A stretch of DNA of 64,000 nucleotides from Chitinimonas arctica (GCF_007431345.1 NZ_CP041730.1:4154001-4218000); one strand, 5' to 3'. Shown: positions 24,902 through 33,578, counted from the stretch's first letter. Notes: a model not told the origin generated them from the letters alone. Translations and numbers: made by a program.

Positions 24902-25735
24902 ATGCATATCGACCATATTGCTCCTCAATTTGTTGTGGCAAAGAGTTCGCTCAGGGATTTGCTAGTGCAGCGCATGGAAACCGAGGCGCTCCCGCCAGTT
25001 GTCCAAGAAGAACGCCTTGCGATGCTTCCGTCGCCGCTCGTGGATTCCGAAGCCTTTCTGGACAAGCGAACGGGCCTTTGGCGCTATGAATTCGGCGCGC
25101 CATACACCGTGAATGGCGAGCTATTCGGGCCGCACACGTGGCCTTTCGTGGACTACTTGCACATTGCTGTCCGAACTGCTTGTGTTCATGTGCCTGGGAA
25201 AAAGCGTGACGCCTATTTTTTTCGACTGAATGACCGCGTGAAACACTGGGAAACTCTGGCCGAGATGATGCCTGGAGCACGTCTCCATTCCGCAGCGGAG
25301 ACAGACTTTGAAGTCGAGGGGCTAGGAACTGGTAATAAAACCATCGACTGGGCCATTCAAGCATCGGATCGTCGAATAATCCTTGACGTGAAAAGCCGAT
25401 TCATCGACCTCCTTAAACAAATAGAACTAGGTGATGAGAACGGGCTGATGCTAAAGCCAACGCATTCCCCGTCGCTGCTCTTCCGAAGTGTGGAGGACAA
25501 ATTCTTGGACGCAGATCCCGATACAGTACTTCAAGGGGCATGGATCACTACACACATCAAGCAGGACCGTGTTTTGCTCGCAAAGGCCTTCGAAGACATG
25601 TCGGATTTGAAAGTCCACTTTGTAATCCTAGGTGATTGGAAGGCAGACGTGACAATACTGGTTAGGCGCGAGCAAGATAAATCATTCCTGCTTAACACCT
25701 TCAGTGCTGTTCAATCGTCGCGCTTCTTTATCTAG
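24902..25735 (+). CDS. Cargo gene with PD-(D/E)XK-like nuclease motif
   Basis: A 277-aa protein inserted between decoration and capsid genes. The central part fits a PD-(D/E)XK core: acidic residues at 137/139, TIDWAI with Asp149, then IILDVKSR with Asp162 and Lys164, followed by a helix. It has no virion-like features. It has its own upstream gap and a terminator behind it, the plan of a phage moron, and could be an anti-phage or anti-plasmid nuclease. There is no good ribosome site before ATG; GGAG with an ATT codon at 24874 is a rare-start alternative. Fold assignment is from the motif only. Confidence 0.6.
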   Translation: MHIDHIAPQFVVAKSSLRDLLVQRMETEALPPVVQEERLAMLPSPLVDSEAFLDKRTGLWRYEFGAPYTVNGELFGPHTWPFVDYLHIAVRTACVHVPGKKRDAYFFRLNDRVKHWETLAEMMPGARLHSAAETDFEVEGLGTGNKTIDWAIQASDRRIILDVKSRFIDLLKQIELGDENGLMLKPTHSPSLLFRSVEDKFLDADPDTVLQGAWITTHIKQDRVLLAKAFEDMSDLKVHFVILGDWKADVTILVRREQDKSFLLNTFSAVQSSRFFI

Positions 25736-25773
25736 ACGAGTAAGGTATTACCATCACCGTCATCTGATAACGC

Positions 25774-25799
25774 AACCCAGCCCAGCGCTGGGTTTTTTA
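25774..25799 (+). terminator. Terminator behind the 24902 cargo gene
   Basis: AACCCAG / CTGGGTT stem, 7-nt loop, six T, 14 bp before the capsid start codon. Confidence 0.85.
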
Positions 25800-25813
25800 A
25801 TTTCTGGAGCTGC

Positions 25814-26809
25814 ATGGCAGAACTATCCATTTTTGAAGACGACGCTTTTTCGGTGTCGTCGCTCACCGCCACCATCAACGACCAACCCACTGTCCCCAGC
25901 AAGCTGGGTGATATGGGCCTGTTCGATGAGGAAGGCATTAGTACAACCACCGTCCAGATCGAGAAGGACGGCGATACCTTGTCGCTGGTTCCTGCCGGTC
26001 AGCGCGGCCAACCTGGCCTGGTTGTGCATGGCAGTAAGCGCAAGCTGATTCCGTTCAACACCATTCACCTGCCGCAAACCGCCGCCATCACGGCGGACGA
26101 GGTACAGGGCGTACGCGCCTTCGGCAGCCAGACCGAGCTGGCCGCAATCAGCACGGTGGTAGAGAAGCGTTTGCGCAAAATGCGCAAGCAACTGGATGCC
26201 ACCCATGAGTATCAACGCATCGGCGCGGTCAAGGGCCAAGTGCTGGATGCCGACGGCACAGCGGTGCTGTTGGACCTGTTCGAGCGCTTCGGCATTCAGC
26301 AGCAGGTGTTTCCCTTCGAGCTGAGCAAGGCCGATACCGATATCCGGCTGAAGTGCGGCGATTTGCAGGATCTGATCGAAGACACCCTAGGCAATCTCAC
26401 GTTCACCGGCGTGCGGGTGCAGTGCGGTAAGAATTTTTGGAATGCGTTCATCACCCATAGGTCCTTCCGCGAGACCTTCCTCGCGACGGAGCTGGCCGCC
26501 AGCTTGCGGGGCGATCCGCGTGAGGCCTTCGACTTTGGGGGCGTGAAGTTCGAGCGCTATCGCGGCCGCCTGGGTGGTGTCGGCTTTGTCGGTGACGATG
26601 AAGCCTATGCCGTCCCCGAGGGAGTATCGGATTTATTCATCACCCGCTTCGCCCCGGCCGACTACATGGAAACGGTCAATACCACCGGCGTACCGTACTA
26701 CGCCAAGCAGGAGCCGATGCAATTCGGCAAGGGCGTGATGCTGGAAGCCCAGTCCAACCCGCTGCACCTCTGCACCCGTCCTCGTGCCGTCATTAAGCTG
26801 ACCAAGTAA
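25814..26809 (+). CDS. Major capsid protein (lambda GpE family)
   Basis: A 331-aa HK97-fold capsid protein of the lambda E type: GDMGLFDEEGISTTTVQIEK at the N-terminus, RGQPG...KRKLIPFNTIHLP, and the C-terminal ADYMETVNTTGVPYYAKQEP. TGGAG precedes the start. Confidence 0.96.
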   Translation: MAELSIFEDDAFSVSSLTATINDQPTVPSKLGDMGLFDEEGISTTTVQIEKDGDTLSLVPAGQRGQPGLVVHGSKRKLIPFNTIHLPQTAAITADEVQGVRAFGSQTELAAISTVVEKRLRKMRKQLDATHEYQRIGAVKGQVLDADGTAVLLDLFERFGIQQQVFPFELSKADTDIRLKCGDLQDLIEDTLGNLTFTGVRVQCGKNFWNAFITHRSFRETFLATELAASLRGDPREAFDFGGVKFERYRGRLGGVGFVGDDEAYAVPEGVSDLFITRFAPADYMETVNTTGVPYYAKQEPMQFGKGVMLEAQSNPLHLCTRPRAVIKLTK

Positions 26810-26813
26810 GCCC

Positions 26814-27110
26814 ATGGATGATTTCTGCGAACTCAGTGGCGCCATGGATGGCGTCTTGCTCGATGTCCTGGGCGATGCGGCCCAGGTCGATGGCAAGCCA
26901 GCGCGCGGCATATTCGCCGCACCCTGGTTACAACCGCAGTTCGGTCGATTGAAGACCGCCATCGTCGAGCCGCAGTTGTCGATGCGCGATGCCGACGCGG
27001 TGGGGATCGTCAAAGGTGCCGCCGTGGTGGTCGATGGCCTGGCCTATGAGGTAGTCGGCATCGAACCTGATGGCACGGGTTGGATGCGTTTAATTCTGAG
27101 ACCTTGCTAG
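26814..27110 (+). CDS. Head-tail attachment protein (FII-like)
   Basis: A 98-aa protein resembling lambda FII: a short N-terminal helix, ARGIFAAPW, and a C-terminal beta barrel (VVVDGLAYEVVGIEPDGTG). It joins the filled head to the tail. Four bases after the capsid gene. Confidence 0.8.
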   Translation: MDDFCELSGAMDGVLLDVLGDAAQVDGKPARGIFAAPWLQPQFGRLKTAIVEPQLSMRDADAVGIVKGAAVVVDGLAYEVVGIEPDGTGWMRLILRPC

Positions 27111-27177
27111 GTTCGCCTCTAAAATTTACTAAAGTAGGTGCTCCTGCAGGGTTTTGTGAAAGTTACCGGAGACGGCT

Positions 27178-27429
27178 ATGAGCTTTATTGGATATCGCGG
27201 ATACGACATTTCGCCAAATGCAATCCAAGCAATTAAGGGCGAAAGAGCTGGCTTATGGCAAGGGTCCTTTAGAATATTTAAAGGGGGAGAGCGAATTCAA
27301 ATGGCGGCTATCCCCGATTGGTTTTCTGATTCAATAAAAGCTGATTTAAATGCAGTTGACATAGCTAAAGTGCTTATTGACCAATTGGAAGAAGAGGCTG
27401 CTGCGACAAAGAATGATCGATCCGATTAA
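27178..27429 (+). CDS. Inserted small hypothetical protein
   Basis: An 83-aa, AT-rich gene (MSFIGYRGYDISPNAIQAIK...) between head and tail genes. It looks like a short beta-sheet protein with a C-terminal helix. Its composition differs from both neighbours and it overlaps the next start by 17 bp. Probably recent cargo; function unknown. Confidence 0.55.
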   Translation: MSFIGYRGYDISPNAIQAIKGERAGLWQGSFRIFKGGERIQMAAIPDWFSDSIKADLNAVDIAKVLIDQLEEEAAATKNDRSD

Positions 27430-27961
27430 TGTTGAACTCGATACCCGAAAGGTAGCCGATCTCTTTCGCGCACTACCGCCCTCCGCCATGCAGGCCGCCT
27501 GGCGCCGCACGCTGCGGAAGGTGTCCACCTGGGTAAAAGGCCAAGTCGCCAAGACCGTCGCCAAGAGTACCAACGTGCCGCAAAAAGTGCTGCGCCAGCG
27601 GCTCTACTTTTTCCTGCGCTCCCGCGACGTCGGCAAGGTCTGGCTAGGCCTCAATCCCCTGCAAGCCAATCGACTCGGTACGCCTCGCCAAACCCGGCGC
27701 GGCATCACCGCCGGTAAGCACCGCTTTGCCGGCGCCTGGACGATGGCACAGCGGGCACCGACCGGACCGGTGTTCCAGCGAACCGGCAAAGCACGCTATC
27801 CCATCGCCGAGGTCAAGCTCGAATGGGATGACCCTGGCGAGGCCGCTTTTCGGCAAATTGCCGCCCAGGTGGAAGCGCGCTTGCTGGTCGTGCTGCGCCA
27901 GGAGGTGAACTACGAACTGCAGAAGGCCATCGGCCGGATAGGAAGCCATGGGACTCGATAA
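27413..27961 (+). CDS. Minor tail protein Z-like
   Basis: A 182-aa basic protein of the prophage minor tail Z type: SAMQAAWRRTLRKVSTWVK, repeated Arg-rich segments and YPIAEVKLEW. In lambda gpZ sits at the tail terminator interface. The start at 27413 (MIDPINVELD) is preferred over an upstream Met inside the inserted gene. Confidence 0.75.
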   Translation: MIDPINVELDTRKVADLFRALPPSAMQAAWRRTLRKVSTWVKGQVAKTVAKSTNVPQKVLRQRLYFFLRSRDVGKVWLGLNPLQANRLGTPRQTRRGITAGKHRFAGAWTMAQRAPTGPVFQRTGKARYPIAEVKLEWDDPGEAAFRQIAAQVEARLLVVLRQEVNYELQKAIGRIGSHGTR

Positions 27962-28508
27962 CCTGGGCCAATTGCATGAGGCCATTGTGGCCGGACTGCG
28001 TACCAAGCTCGGACCCGCTGCCAAGACGGTCGAAGCCTATCCCGATATCGGCCGGCGCATCGATATCCCGGCGGTGTTCCTGGAGCTGTCGGAATTCGAG
28101 GCCGGTACCGACCCCGGCACCAGCGAAACCGCCCTGGTCGTGCATATCCAGGCGCGGGTGGTGGTCGATCCTAACCAGCGCCAAGCCTATCTGCTGGTGC
28201 GCGAATTGGCTGCCCGTATTGCCGTGGCGATTCAGCACGAAAACTGGGGCTTGCCCATCGGTCTGGCGACCTTGCTGCAAGCCGGCGAGGACGCCATGAA
28301 GCCCGAGCTGGATAGTTATCTGGTCTGGCTGGTCGAGTGGACCCACGAAATCCACCTAGGCAAAACCACCTGGCCTTACCCCGATGAAACTGGCCTGTCC
28401 CTGCTGCTCGGCATCTACCCCGAAACCGGCGAAGGCCGCGCTGACCGCTATTGGCCGGCCGGTGACCCCCCGCCCCCTGACTGGGGAGAAAGCCACCATG
28501 TCCGATAA
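27948..28508 (+). CDS. Tail completion/terminator-like protein
   Basis: A 186-aa protein with a helix-strand pattern like tail terminators (IVAGLRTKL, DIPAVFLELSEFEAG, LVVHIQARVVVDP). It lies between the Z-like and V genes, where a tail-terminator protein is needed. No exact family is seen. Start and end overlap both neighbours. Confidence 0.55.
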   Translation: MGLDNLGQLHEAIVAGLRTKLGPAAKTVEAYPDIGRRIDIPAVFLELSEFEAGTDPGTSETALVVHIQARVVVDPNQRQAYLLVRELAARIAVAIQHENWGLPIGLATLLQAGEDAMKPELDSYLVWLVEWTHEIHLGKTTWPYPDETGLSLLLGIYPETGEGRADRYWPAGDPPPPDWGESHHVR

Positions 28509-28974
28509 CTACGCCGTCAACGAGATCGACCGCCGGCTGGCCGTGCTGCTGGCGGCCGGTGCCGTCGAAGAAGTCCGCCACACTCCGCCGGCCCGCGCCA
28601 GGGTTCGCATTGGCAACTGGGTGTCGGCCTGGTTGCCCTGGACGTCGTTCGCGGCCGGCCAGGTGCGCAAGTGGCGGCCGCCCAGCAAGGGCGAGCAAGT
28701 ACTGATGTTGTCCCCCAGCGGCCTGCCGGAAGGCGGGTTCATTCTGCCCGGCTTCAATACCAACCAGCACGCCCAGCCCGATCAGCGCCCGCATGCGACG
28801 GTCGAGCAGATGCCCGATGGCGCCAGGGTCGAATATGACTGGCAGGCGCATCAATACTTGGTGGAAGCCCCACCCAACGGCCGCATTGTGCTGCGAGTCG
28901 GCGCCACCGAACTGGAGTTGCGCGGCGATGGCGTCACCCTTCGTACGCCCAAGTTCGAGGGGGTGCAGGCATGA
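28498..28974 (+). CDS. Baseplate assembly protein V
   Basis: A 158-aa P2 gpV-like spike protein. An OB-like N-terminal domain (VRIGNWVSAWLPW, PPSKGEQVLMLSPSG) is followed by beta-helix repeats. It forms the membrane-piercing spike with the PAAR tip. Its N-terminal half matches the truncated copy at 53006. Confidence 0.92.
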   Translation: MSDNYAVNEIDRRLAVLLAAGAVEEVRHTPPARARVRIGNWVSAWLPWTSFAAGQVRKWRPPSKGEQVLMLSPSGLPEGGFILPGFNTNQHAQPDQRPHATVEQMPDGARVEYDWQAHQYLVEAPPNGRIVLRVGATELELRGDGVTLRTPKFEGVQA

Positions 28975-29240
28975 GCTACGGCATTGCCGTGACTGGCCTG
29001 GATGCAGCCGGGGGTAACCAACTGGGCGGCGGACAAAGCTGGTTCAGTGTGGATGGCCAGCCGGCTGTGCTGATCGGCGATGCCGTCGCTGGCCATGGCC
29101 TGCCGCCGCACAGCCCGGTGCCATCGATGGTGCAGGGCTCATCCTGGCTGACCCTCGACGGCCAGCCGGTCTGTCGGGCCGGCGATGCAGCTTCCTGTGG
29201 TCACTTAGCTACTGGTCGGACTTGGTTCAGCGTTGCTTAA
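28971..29240 (+). CDS. PAAR-type spike tip protein
   Basis: An 89-aa protein with two PAAR-like repeats (VLIGDAVAGHGLPPHS and VCRAGDAASCGHLATG) containing the His/Cys zinc ligands. It should cap the gpV spike. ATGA overlap with V. In secretion systems PAAR tips carry effectors; the gene behind it (29522) is therefore of interest. Confidence 0.9.
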   Translation: MSYGIAVTGLDAAGGNQLGGGQSWFSVDGQPAVLIGDAVAGHGLPPHSPVPSMVQGSSWLTLDGQPVCRAGDAASCGHLATGRTWFSVA

Positions 29241-29521
29241 TAAGCACTCGCTTATTGATGGGAAGGGCATTGCCCGCAGATCCTAATAGGCGTGCCCCTA
29301 CGTAGCATCCTTCTCATGTTTAAAAATGCAATCGAGTGTTTTGCCCGAGAAATTTATTTTTTACATTTCCAAGTATTGCGCTTCCGTCGGTGATTTAGCT
29401 GGGGATATAAAATATCAGTGAAAGCAAGCAAAGTTATACTTAAGTATAATTGTAAATTACGTAATTTTGCCTAAGAATGAATTTAGCGCAAATTAATTGT
29501 TAATTTGCCAAAAAATTAGAA
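29241..29521. promoter_or_regulatory. AT-rich gap with two perfect palindromes
   Basis: TTATACTTAAGTATAA (29434-29449, perfect 16-bp palindrome) and AAATTACGTAATTT (29454-29467, perfect 14-bp palindrome) lie 55-90 bp before the next start codon. They are likely operators or part of the promoter of the 29522 gene, which thus seems to have its own control. Confidence 0.55.
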
Positions 29522-30211
29522 ATGGAAAAGTATATGCCGGTCAGCACAAGGGGGATGGTGAATAAGCGCAAGCGTGAAGAGCCAGAACAGGATAAAAAGA
29601 CAGGCCCTGCAAATATGGACCTTACTGGTAAATTTAAAATACTGCCTAAAAGCTGCATAGAATCAGCGTGTCACATAATTCAGAGTATTGCAGAGAATAA
29701 ATACACGCCATGGAAAAATGAGGGCACCTCCATTACCCGTACGGCAGTGTGGGCTGTTTTTGGAAATAAGATGATTTGCGTTAGCAATGGCTCGGATTTA
29801 CCTAGCAAATTTACAGGGGTTACAGAATACAGTGAATTTAAAGATAAAATCATGGAAAAGCCAATTGGGCGCGGATTCATTCTTGCAAATTCCCATACAA
29901 AAGACGCGATGAGTAATATGCACCTCGGGGCTATCCTGAAAGTAAACGACGGGGATTATCATTTTTCCGATATTTCGGAGGTGGAGGGAGAGGCAGTGCG
30001 CAATATACTTGTTACGCCTAAAAGCATATTGGTAGCGCAAGCTGATGGTTTAGTAGATAAGCTTAAGAAGGTAGGTTATAAGGCTAAAAAATTCGTTCCT
30101 GGACTGTTAATCCATGAGCAAGACCCAGGTTTTTCAGAAATAAAGGCACAATTCTCGAGCAAACAAATATTTGCAGAGGATGAGCCGAAAGCCAAAAAAG
30201 CACGTGCGTAA
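29522..30211 (+). CDS. AT-rich cargo gene behind PAAR, unknown function
   Basis: A 229-aa protein. Basic, disordered N-terminus with NKRKREE and basic C-terminus with EPKAKKARA surround an alpha/beta core (RTAVWAVFGNKMICVSNG, RGFILANSH, MHLGAIL). The two Lys/Arg clusters resemble nuclear-localisation signals. The core order loosely recalls toxin deaminases, but the HxE and CxxC zinc motifs are absent, so I do not call it one. Very low GC compared with the V/PAAR genes. It could be an effector, an immunity factor or a moron. A later Met at 29534 is possible. Confidence 0.5.
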   Translation: MEKYMPVSTRGMVNKRKREEPEQDKKTGPANMDLTGKFKILPKSCIESACHIIQSIAENKYTPWKNEGTSITRTAVWAVFGNKMICVSNGSDLPSKFTGVTEYSEFKDKIMEKPIGRGFILANSHTKDAMSNMHLGAILKVNDGDYHFSDISEVEGEAVRNILVTPKSILVAQADGLVDKLKKVGYKAKKFVPGLLIHEQDPGFSEIKAQFSSKQIFAEDEPKAKKARA

Positions 30212-30217
30212 GTTACA

Positions 30218-30396
30218 TCCATTCTCCTGATTATGTCCCTTGCTCAGGGAGCGAAAATTTCCCCTCAACCCCAAGCGCTTGAGCTGCCAGAAACACACGA
30301 AAACCCTCCGACGCAGGTCAAATGCGCGACGATTTTGAACGGTTCATCCCACGAAGCCTGGAGTGACTGAGCAAGGGACATAATCAGGTCCATTCT
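30218..30396. mobile_element. MITE-like element with 22-bp inverted repeats and 8-bp target duplication
   Basis: 30226-30247 (CCTGATTATGTCCCTTGC...) is the exact reverse complement of 30367-30388. The 163-bp element is flanked on both sides by TCCATTCT (30218-30225 and 30389-30396). There is no transposase inside. This is the structure of a non-autonomous miniature transposon. The parental insertion-sequence family is not identified. Confidence 0.88.
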
Positions 30397-30476
30397 AATG
30401 GCTGGTAATGATAGTTTGCATACAGAAACTGCAAGCATGATTGGATGAATTTTCTCAACTTGCAACGATTTCATGA

Positions 30477-30497
30477 CTCCGCCTAGGCGGGGTTTTC
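30477..30497 (+). terminator. Terminator before the gpW-side baseplate genes
   Basis: CTCCGC / GCGGGG stem around CTAG followed by TTTT, 20 bp before the 30517 start codon. Moderate stem, weak U run. Confidence 0.55.
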
Positions 30498-30516
30498 CCT
30501 TTTTAGAGTATCACTT

Positions 30517-30714
30517 ATGACCAATAACCAGGCTGTAATCAGTTCTATCCCAACGATTCCCCGCGCCTATCTCGATGTCGCTTTTAAATCTCGCACCCTC
30601 ATCCTAGAAGACGGTCGGGCCTTTTGGGTCGAAAAGTCCCGCATCGTCACCGACATCCCCGAACTAGTCGCCTATCTGGACCAGCACGACGACTTCGAAA
30701 GCGTGGCCGCCTGA
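30517..30714 (+). CDS. Small phage tail-module protein
   Basis: A 65-aa protein (MTNNQAVISSIPTIPRAYLD...) whose stop overlaps the gpW start. Strand-rich middle (TLILEDGRAFWVEKSRI). No family is recognised. Presumed baseplate-associated by position. Confidence 0.6.
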   Translation: MTNNQAVISSIPTIPRAYLDVAFKSRTLILEDGRAFWVEKSRIVTDIPELVAYLDQHDDFESVAA

Positions 30715-31079
30715 TGGTCGCCCAGCCCTTTATCGGCATGCACCGCGACACCGGCCAGCCGATCTCGGGCCGGGAGCTGATCGTGCAAGGCATCCACGAC
30801 ATTCTCACCACCCGCATCGGCAGCCGCCGCATGCGGCCGCGCTATGGCTCGCGCTTGCCCGAGATGGTCGATCTACCGTTTAACGGCGGCCTCAAGTCAG
30901 CCATGCAGGCCGAGATCGCCGAGGCGCTCAATGCACCGCACAACTGGAGCCCATTGCTCACCGAGCCGCTGGTGCGGGTAAAGCGGGTGACGCTGCGTTC
31001 CATCGTCGATGGCCGCTTTGATTTCCTGATCGATGCCGAAATCAATGGCGAGGCTGCTTTGATCGAGGTGGCGCTATGA
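30714..31079 (+). CDS. Baseplate assembly protein W (gp25-like)
   Basis: A 121-aa lysozyme-like gp25/gpW wedge protein: ELIVQGIHDILTTRIGSRRM followed by RPRYGSRLPEMVD and a C-terminal beta pair. Part of the baseplate wedge that nucleates sheath assembly. TGATG overlap with the preceding gene. Confidence 0.93.
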   Translation: MVAQPFIGMHRDTGQPISGRELIVQGIHDILTTRIGSRRMRPRYGSRLPEMVDLPFNGGLKSAMQAEIAEALNAPHNWSPLLTEPLVRVKRVTLRSIVDGRFDFLIDAEINGEAALIEVAL

Positions 31080-31969
31080 ACAACCTCATCGATTTGGCTC
31101 GCCTGCCGCCGCCGGCGGTGATCGAGGAACTGGATTTCGAGACGATCTTCCAGGGCAAGTTGGGTCGGTTCCGTACCCTGTATCCGCAGTTCAGCGCCGT
31201 CTTGGAAACCGACCCGGTGATCAAGCTGCTGGAGCTGGCGACCTATGACGAGCTGACCCTTCGCGCCCGGATCAACGATGCCGCCCAGGCGGTGTTACTG
31301 CCCTTTGCCCGAGGCAGTGATCTGGAGCAATTGGCCGCGCTGCTGGGGGTATCGCGGTTGCTGCTTGATGCCGGCAACCCCGCCGCGCAGCCGCCGGTAC
31401 CGGCCACCTACGAGGATGACGAACGCCTGCGGCTGCGTGCCCAGATGGCCTTGGAGGGCGAGACGGTGGCGGGCTCGCGCGATAGCTACGTTTTTCATGC
31501 CCTGAGCGCCGACGCGCATGTCGCCGATGTGGCGGTGGATAGTCCGGTACCGGGCACGGTGCGGGTAACGGTACTTTCGGTCGATGGCGATGGGTCGCCC
31601 GGTGCAGGCTTGCTCAGTGCGGTGGCGGCCTATCTGTCTGCCGAGGATCGCCGACCGCTGAGCGACACGGTGCAGGTGCGGGCCGCCTCACTACGTCCCT
31701 TTGCCCTCCGCGCCACGTTGTACCGCCGCCCTGGTCCCGATGGCGATCCCGCCGAAGCGGCGGCCCGTGCTGCCTTGGCGGGCTATCTGGCCGACTGCCG
31801 CAGGATCGGTCGCGATGTCCCCCGCTCGGGTCTGTATGCCGCGCTGCATGTACCTGGCATCGTGCGAGTGGATCTGCAGGAGCCTGCCCTGGATCTCTTG
31901 ATGGCCGGCAACGAGGTAGCGCTCTGCACCGAGCTGGCGATTCAGGTGGTGAATAGCGATGAGCGCTAA
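31076..31969 (+). CDS. Baseplate assembly protein J
   Basis: A 297-aa wedge protein: LARLPPPAVIEELDFETIF at the N-terminus, DPVIKLLELATYDELTLRAR, and DRRPLSDTVQVRAASLRPF in the C-terminal half. ATGA overlap with W. Confidence 0.95.
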   Translation: MNNLIDLARLPPPAVIEELDFETIFQGKLGRFRTLYPQFSAVLETDPVIKLLELATYDELTLRARINDAAQAVLLPFARGSDLEQLAALLGVSRLLLDAGNPAAQPPVPATYEDDERLRLRAQMALEGETVAGSRDSYVFHALSADAHVADVAVDSPVPGTVRVTVLSVDGDGSPGAGLLSAVAAYLSAEDRRPLSDTVQVRAASLRPFALRATLYRRPGPDGDPAEAAARAALAGYLADCRRIGRDVPRSGLYAALHVPGIVRVDLQEPALDLLMAGNEVALCTELAIQVVNSDER

Positions 31970-32585
31970 GTTACTCCCTAGCAACGCCACTGCCCTGGAG
32001 CGGGCCGTCGCGGACAGCACCGCCTCGCCACTCGATCCATCTGTGCTGCGCACGCTGTGGTCGGCCGACCACTGCCCGGCGCCGCTCTTGCCCTACTTGG
32101 CCTGGGCCATGTCGGTGGATGGCTGGGCCTACGCCCTGACCGATGCCCAGCGCCGGCAACTGATCCGCGAATCGCTGGCCCTGCATCGTAAGAAGGGCAC
32201 GCCCTGGGCAATCCAGCGGGCGCTGGGGATTCTGGGTTTTGCCGAGGCGCGCCTCATCGAGCATCCGCCCGGTGCGCATTGGGCCGAGTTCGACGTGCAG
32301 CTGATGCTGCGCAACGCCGAGGATCAAGCCGCCGTGGGCAATGCCCTGAGCGTGATTGACCTGTGGAAGCCCCAGCGTTCGCACCTGCGCCGCCTGGCTG
32401 CCATCCAACAGGTGCCCGGCACCTTGAAAGTCGCCGCCGCCACCTGCCTGGGCGAGACGTCACGCGTCATGCCTTACCAACTCCGCCTGCTATCCGCTCC
32501 CTCCCTGCCGCTCACCCTGGCTGCCACCACCACGCTCGTGGAGGTGCTGCGCATACGGCCGCGCGGCGCCCCTTTATCCCGATAG
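31959..32585 (+). CDS. Tail protein I
   Basis: A 208-aa P2 gpI-like protein: SPLDPSVLRTLWSADHCPAP, PYLAWAMSVDGW, KKGTPWAIQRALGILGF. It bridges the wedge and the tail fibres. Overlaps J by 11 bp. Confidence 0.95.
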   Translation: MSAKLLPSNATALERAVADSTASPLDPSVLRTLWSADHCPAPLLPYLAWAMSVDGWAYALTDAQRRQLIRESLALHRKKGTPWAIQRALGILGFAEARLIEHPPGAHWAEFDVQLMLRNAEDQAAVGNALSVIDLWKPQRSHLRRLAAIQQVPGTLKVAAATCLGETSRVMPYQLRLLSAPSLPLTLAATTTLVEVLRIRPRGAPLSR

Positions 32586-32592
32586 GAGCCCT

Positions 32593-33207
32593 ATGGCCGA
32601 TGTACAAAACTGGTTCACCTTGCCGACCGAGGCCGGGTTAGCCCGAATCGCCCAAGCCCTGGCGAAACAACAGACCATTGAATTGACCCAGATGGCAGTG
32701 GGCGATGGGGGCGGGGTGCCGGTGGTGCCTGATGCCAAACAGACCCGCCTCGTGCGTGAAACCTGGCGCGGTCCCATTAGCCTGGTCGCCATCGACGCGC
32801 AAAACGCTGGCTGGATTACCGCCAATATCGTGATCCCCATCGATGTCGGCGGTTTCACCATCCGCGAAATCGGCTTGTTCGATTCCACTGGCACTCTCAT
32901 TGCCGTCGCGAACTGCGCCGACCGCTACAAGCCTGTCCTGAGCCAAGGCATGGGCGTCGATACGGTGATGGAGATGGTGGTCGCCCTGGGCAATGCCAGC
33001 GTGGTCAACCTCAGTATCGACCCCAGCAAGACCTTGGCTTCGCGCCAATGGGTGCTGCAGGTAATGGGTCAGCAGACCCAGCTGCCGCTGGGCGGCTTGC
33101 CCAATCAGATCCTCGTCAAAAAGACCGCCGCTGCCGGCGATGCCGAATGGCGCGATGTGCGCAGCTTGTTTAGTCGGGCGGAACGGTTTTTCCACGGCCA
33201 GATTTAG
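32593..33207 (+). CDS. Tail-collar fibre N-terminal protein
   Basis: A 204-aa protein with the DUF3751-type fibre attachment domain: NWFTLPTEAGLARIAQALAK, then IPIDVGGFTIREIGLFDSTG. It has only the baseplate-binding part and a short C-terminus, so the receptor-binding part is supplied by the next genes, unlike the long P2 gpH. Confidence 0.88.
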   Translation: MADVQNWFTLPTEAGLARIAQALAKQQTIELTQMAVGDGGGVPVVPDAKQTRLVRETWRGPISLVAIDAQNAGWITANIVIPIDVGGFTIREIGLFDSTGTLIAVANCADRYKPVLSQGMGVDTVMEMVVALGNASVVNLSIDPSKTLASRQWVLQVMGQQTQLPLGGLPNQILVKKTAAAGDAEWRDVRSLFSRAERFFHGQI

Positions 33208-33257
33208 CGGGCGCTGCGGTGCCGCTTTCTTTCTATCTACTTATCCCTTGGAGCCCT

Positions 33258-33578
33258 ATGCCGACCTTTGGCAAATTGTGTATTCCCCGCGCCGACACCT
33301 GGGAGCCGCTCTATACCGCCCAGGCCGGCGAGCAGCCGACAATCAATATCAATATGGTCAATTGCAGTGCGAACACCGTGAATGTGGGCCTCGCCATTGG
33401 CGTCGGTGGCGTGGTCAACGGTGATAGGTTGGAGTGGAAAACCCCGCTCGATCCGGAAGGCATGATCAGTAATGTGCTGGAGCGCAGCGGCATTGCCATT
33501 TCTCCCGGCGAAACCGTCTATGTACGCGCCAGCGCGGTGGGCGTGGTCGATGCCCGTGCTTTTGGATTCCCGACCTGA
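33258..33578 (+). CDS. Small beta-rich fibre-associated protein
   Basis: A 106-aa protein (MPTFGKLCIPRADTWEPLYT...) with a jelly-roll-like strand pattern and ISPGETVYVRAS near the C-terminus. TTGGAG precedes the start. Position and composition suggest a fibre adaptor. No family name. Confidence 0.6.
   Translation: MPTFGKLCIPRADTWEPLYTAQAGEQPTININMVNCSANTVNVGLAIGVGGVVNGDRLEWKTPLDPEGMISNVLERSGIAISPGETVYVRASAVGVVDARAFGFPT

Noticed and set aside
29522..30211. Toxin deaminase call for the AT-rich gene
   Set aside because: The order of strands is suggestive, but the zinc-binding HxE and CxxC motifs are missing.
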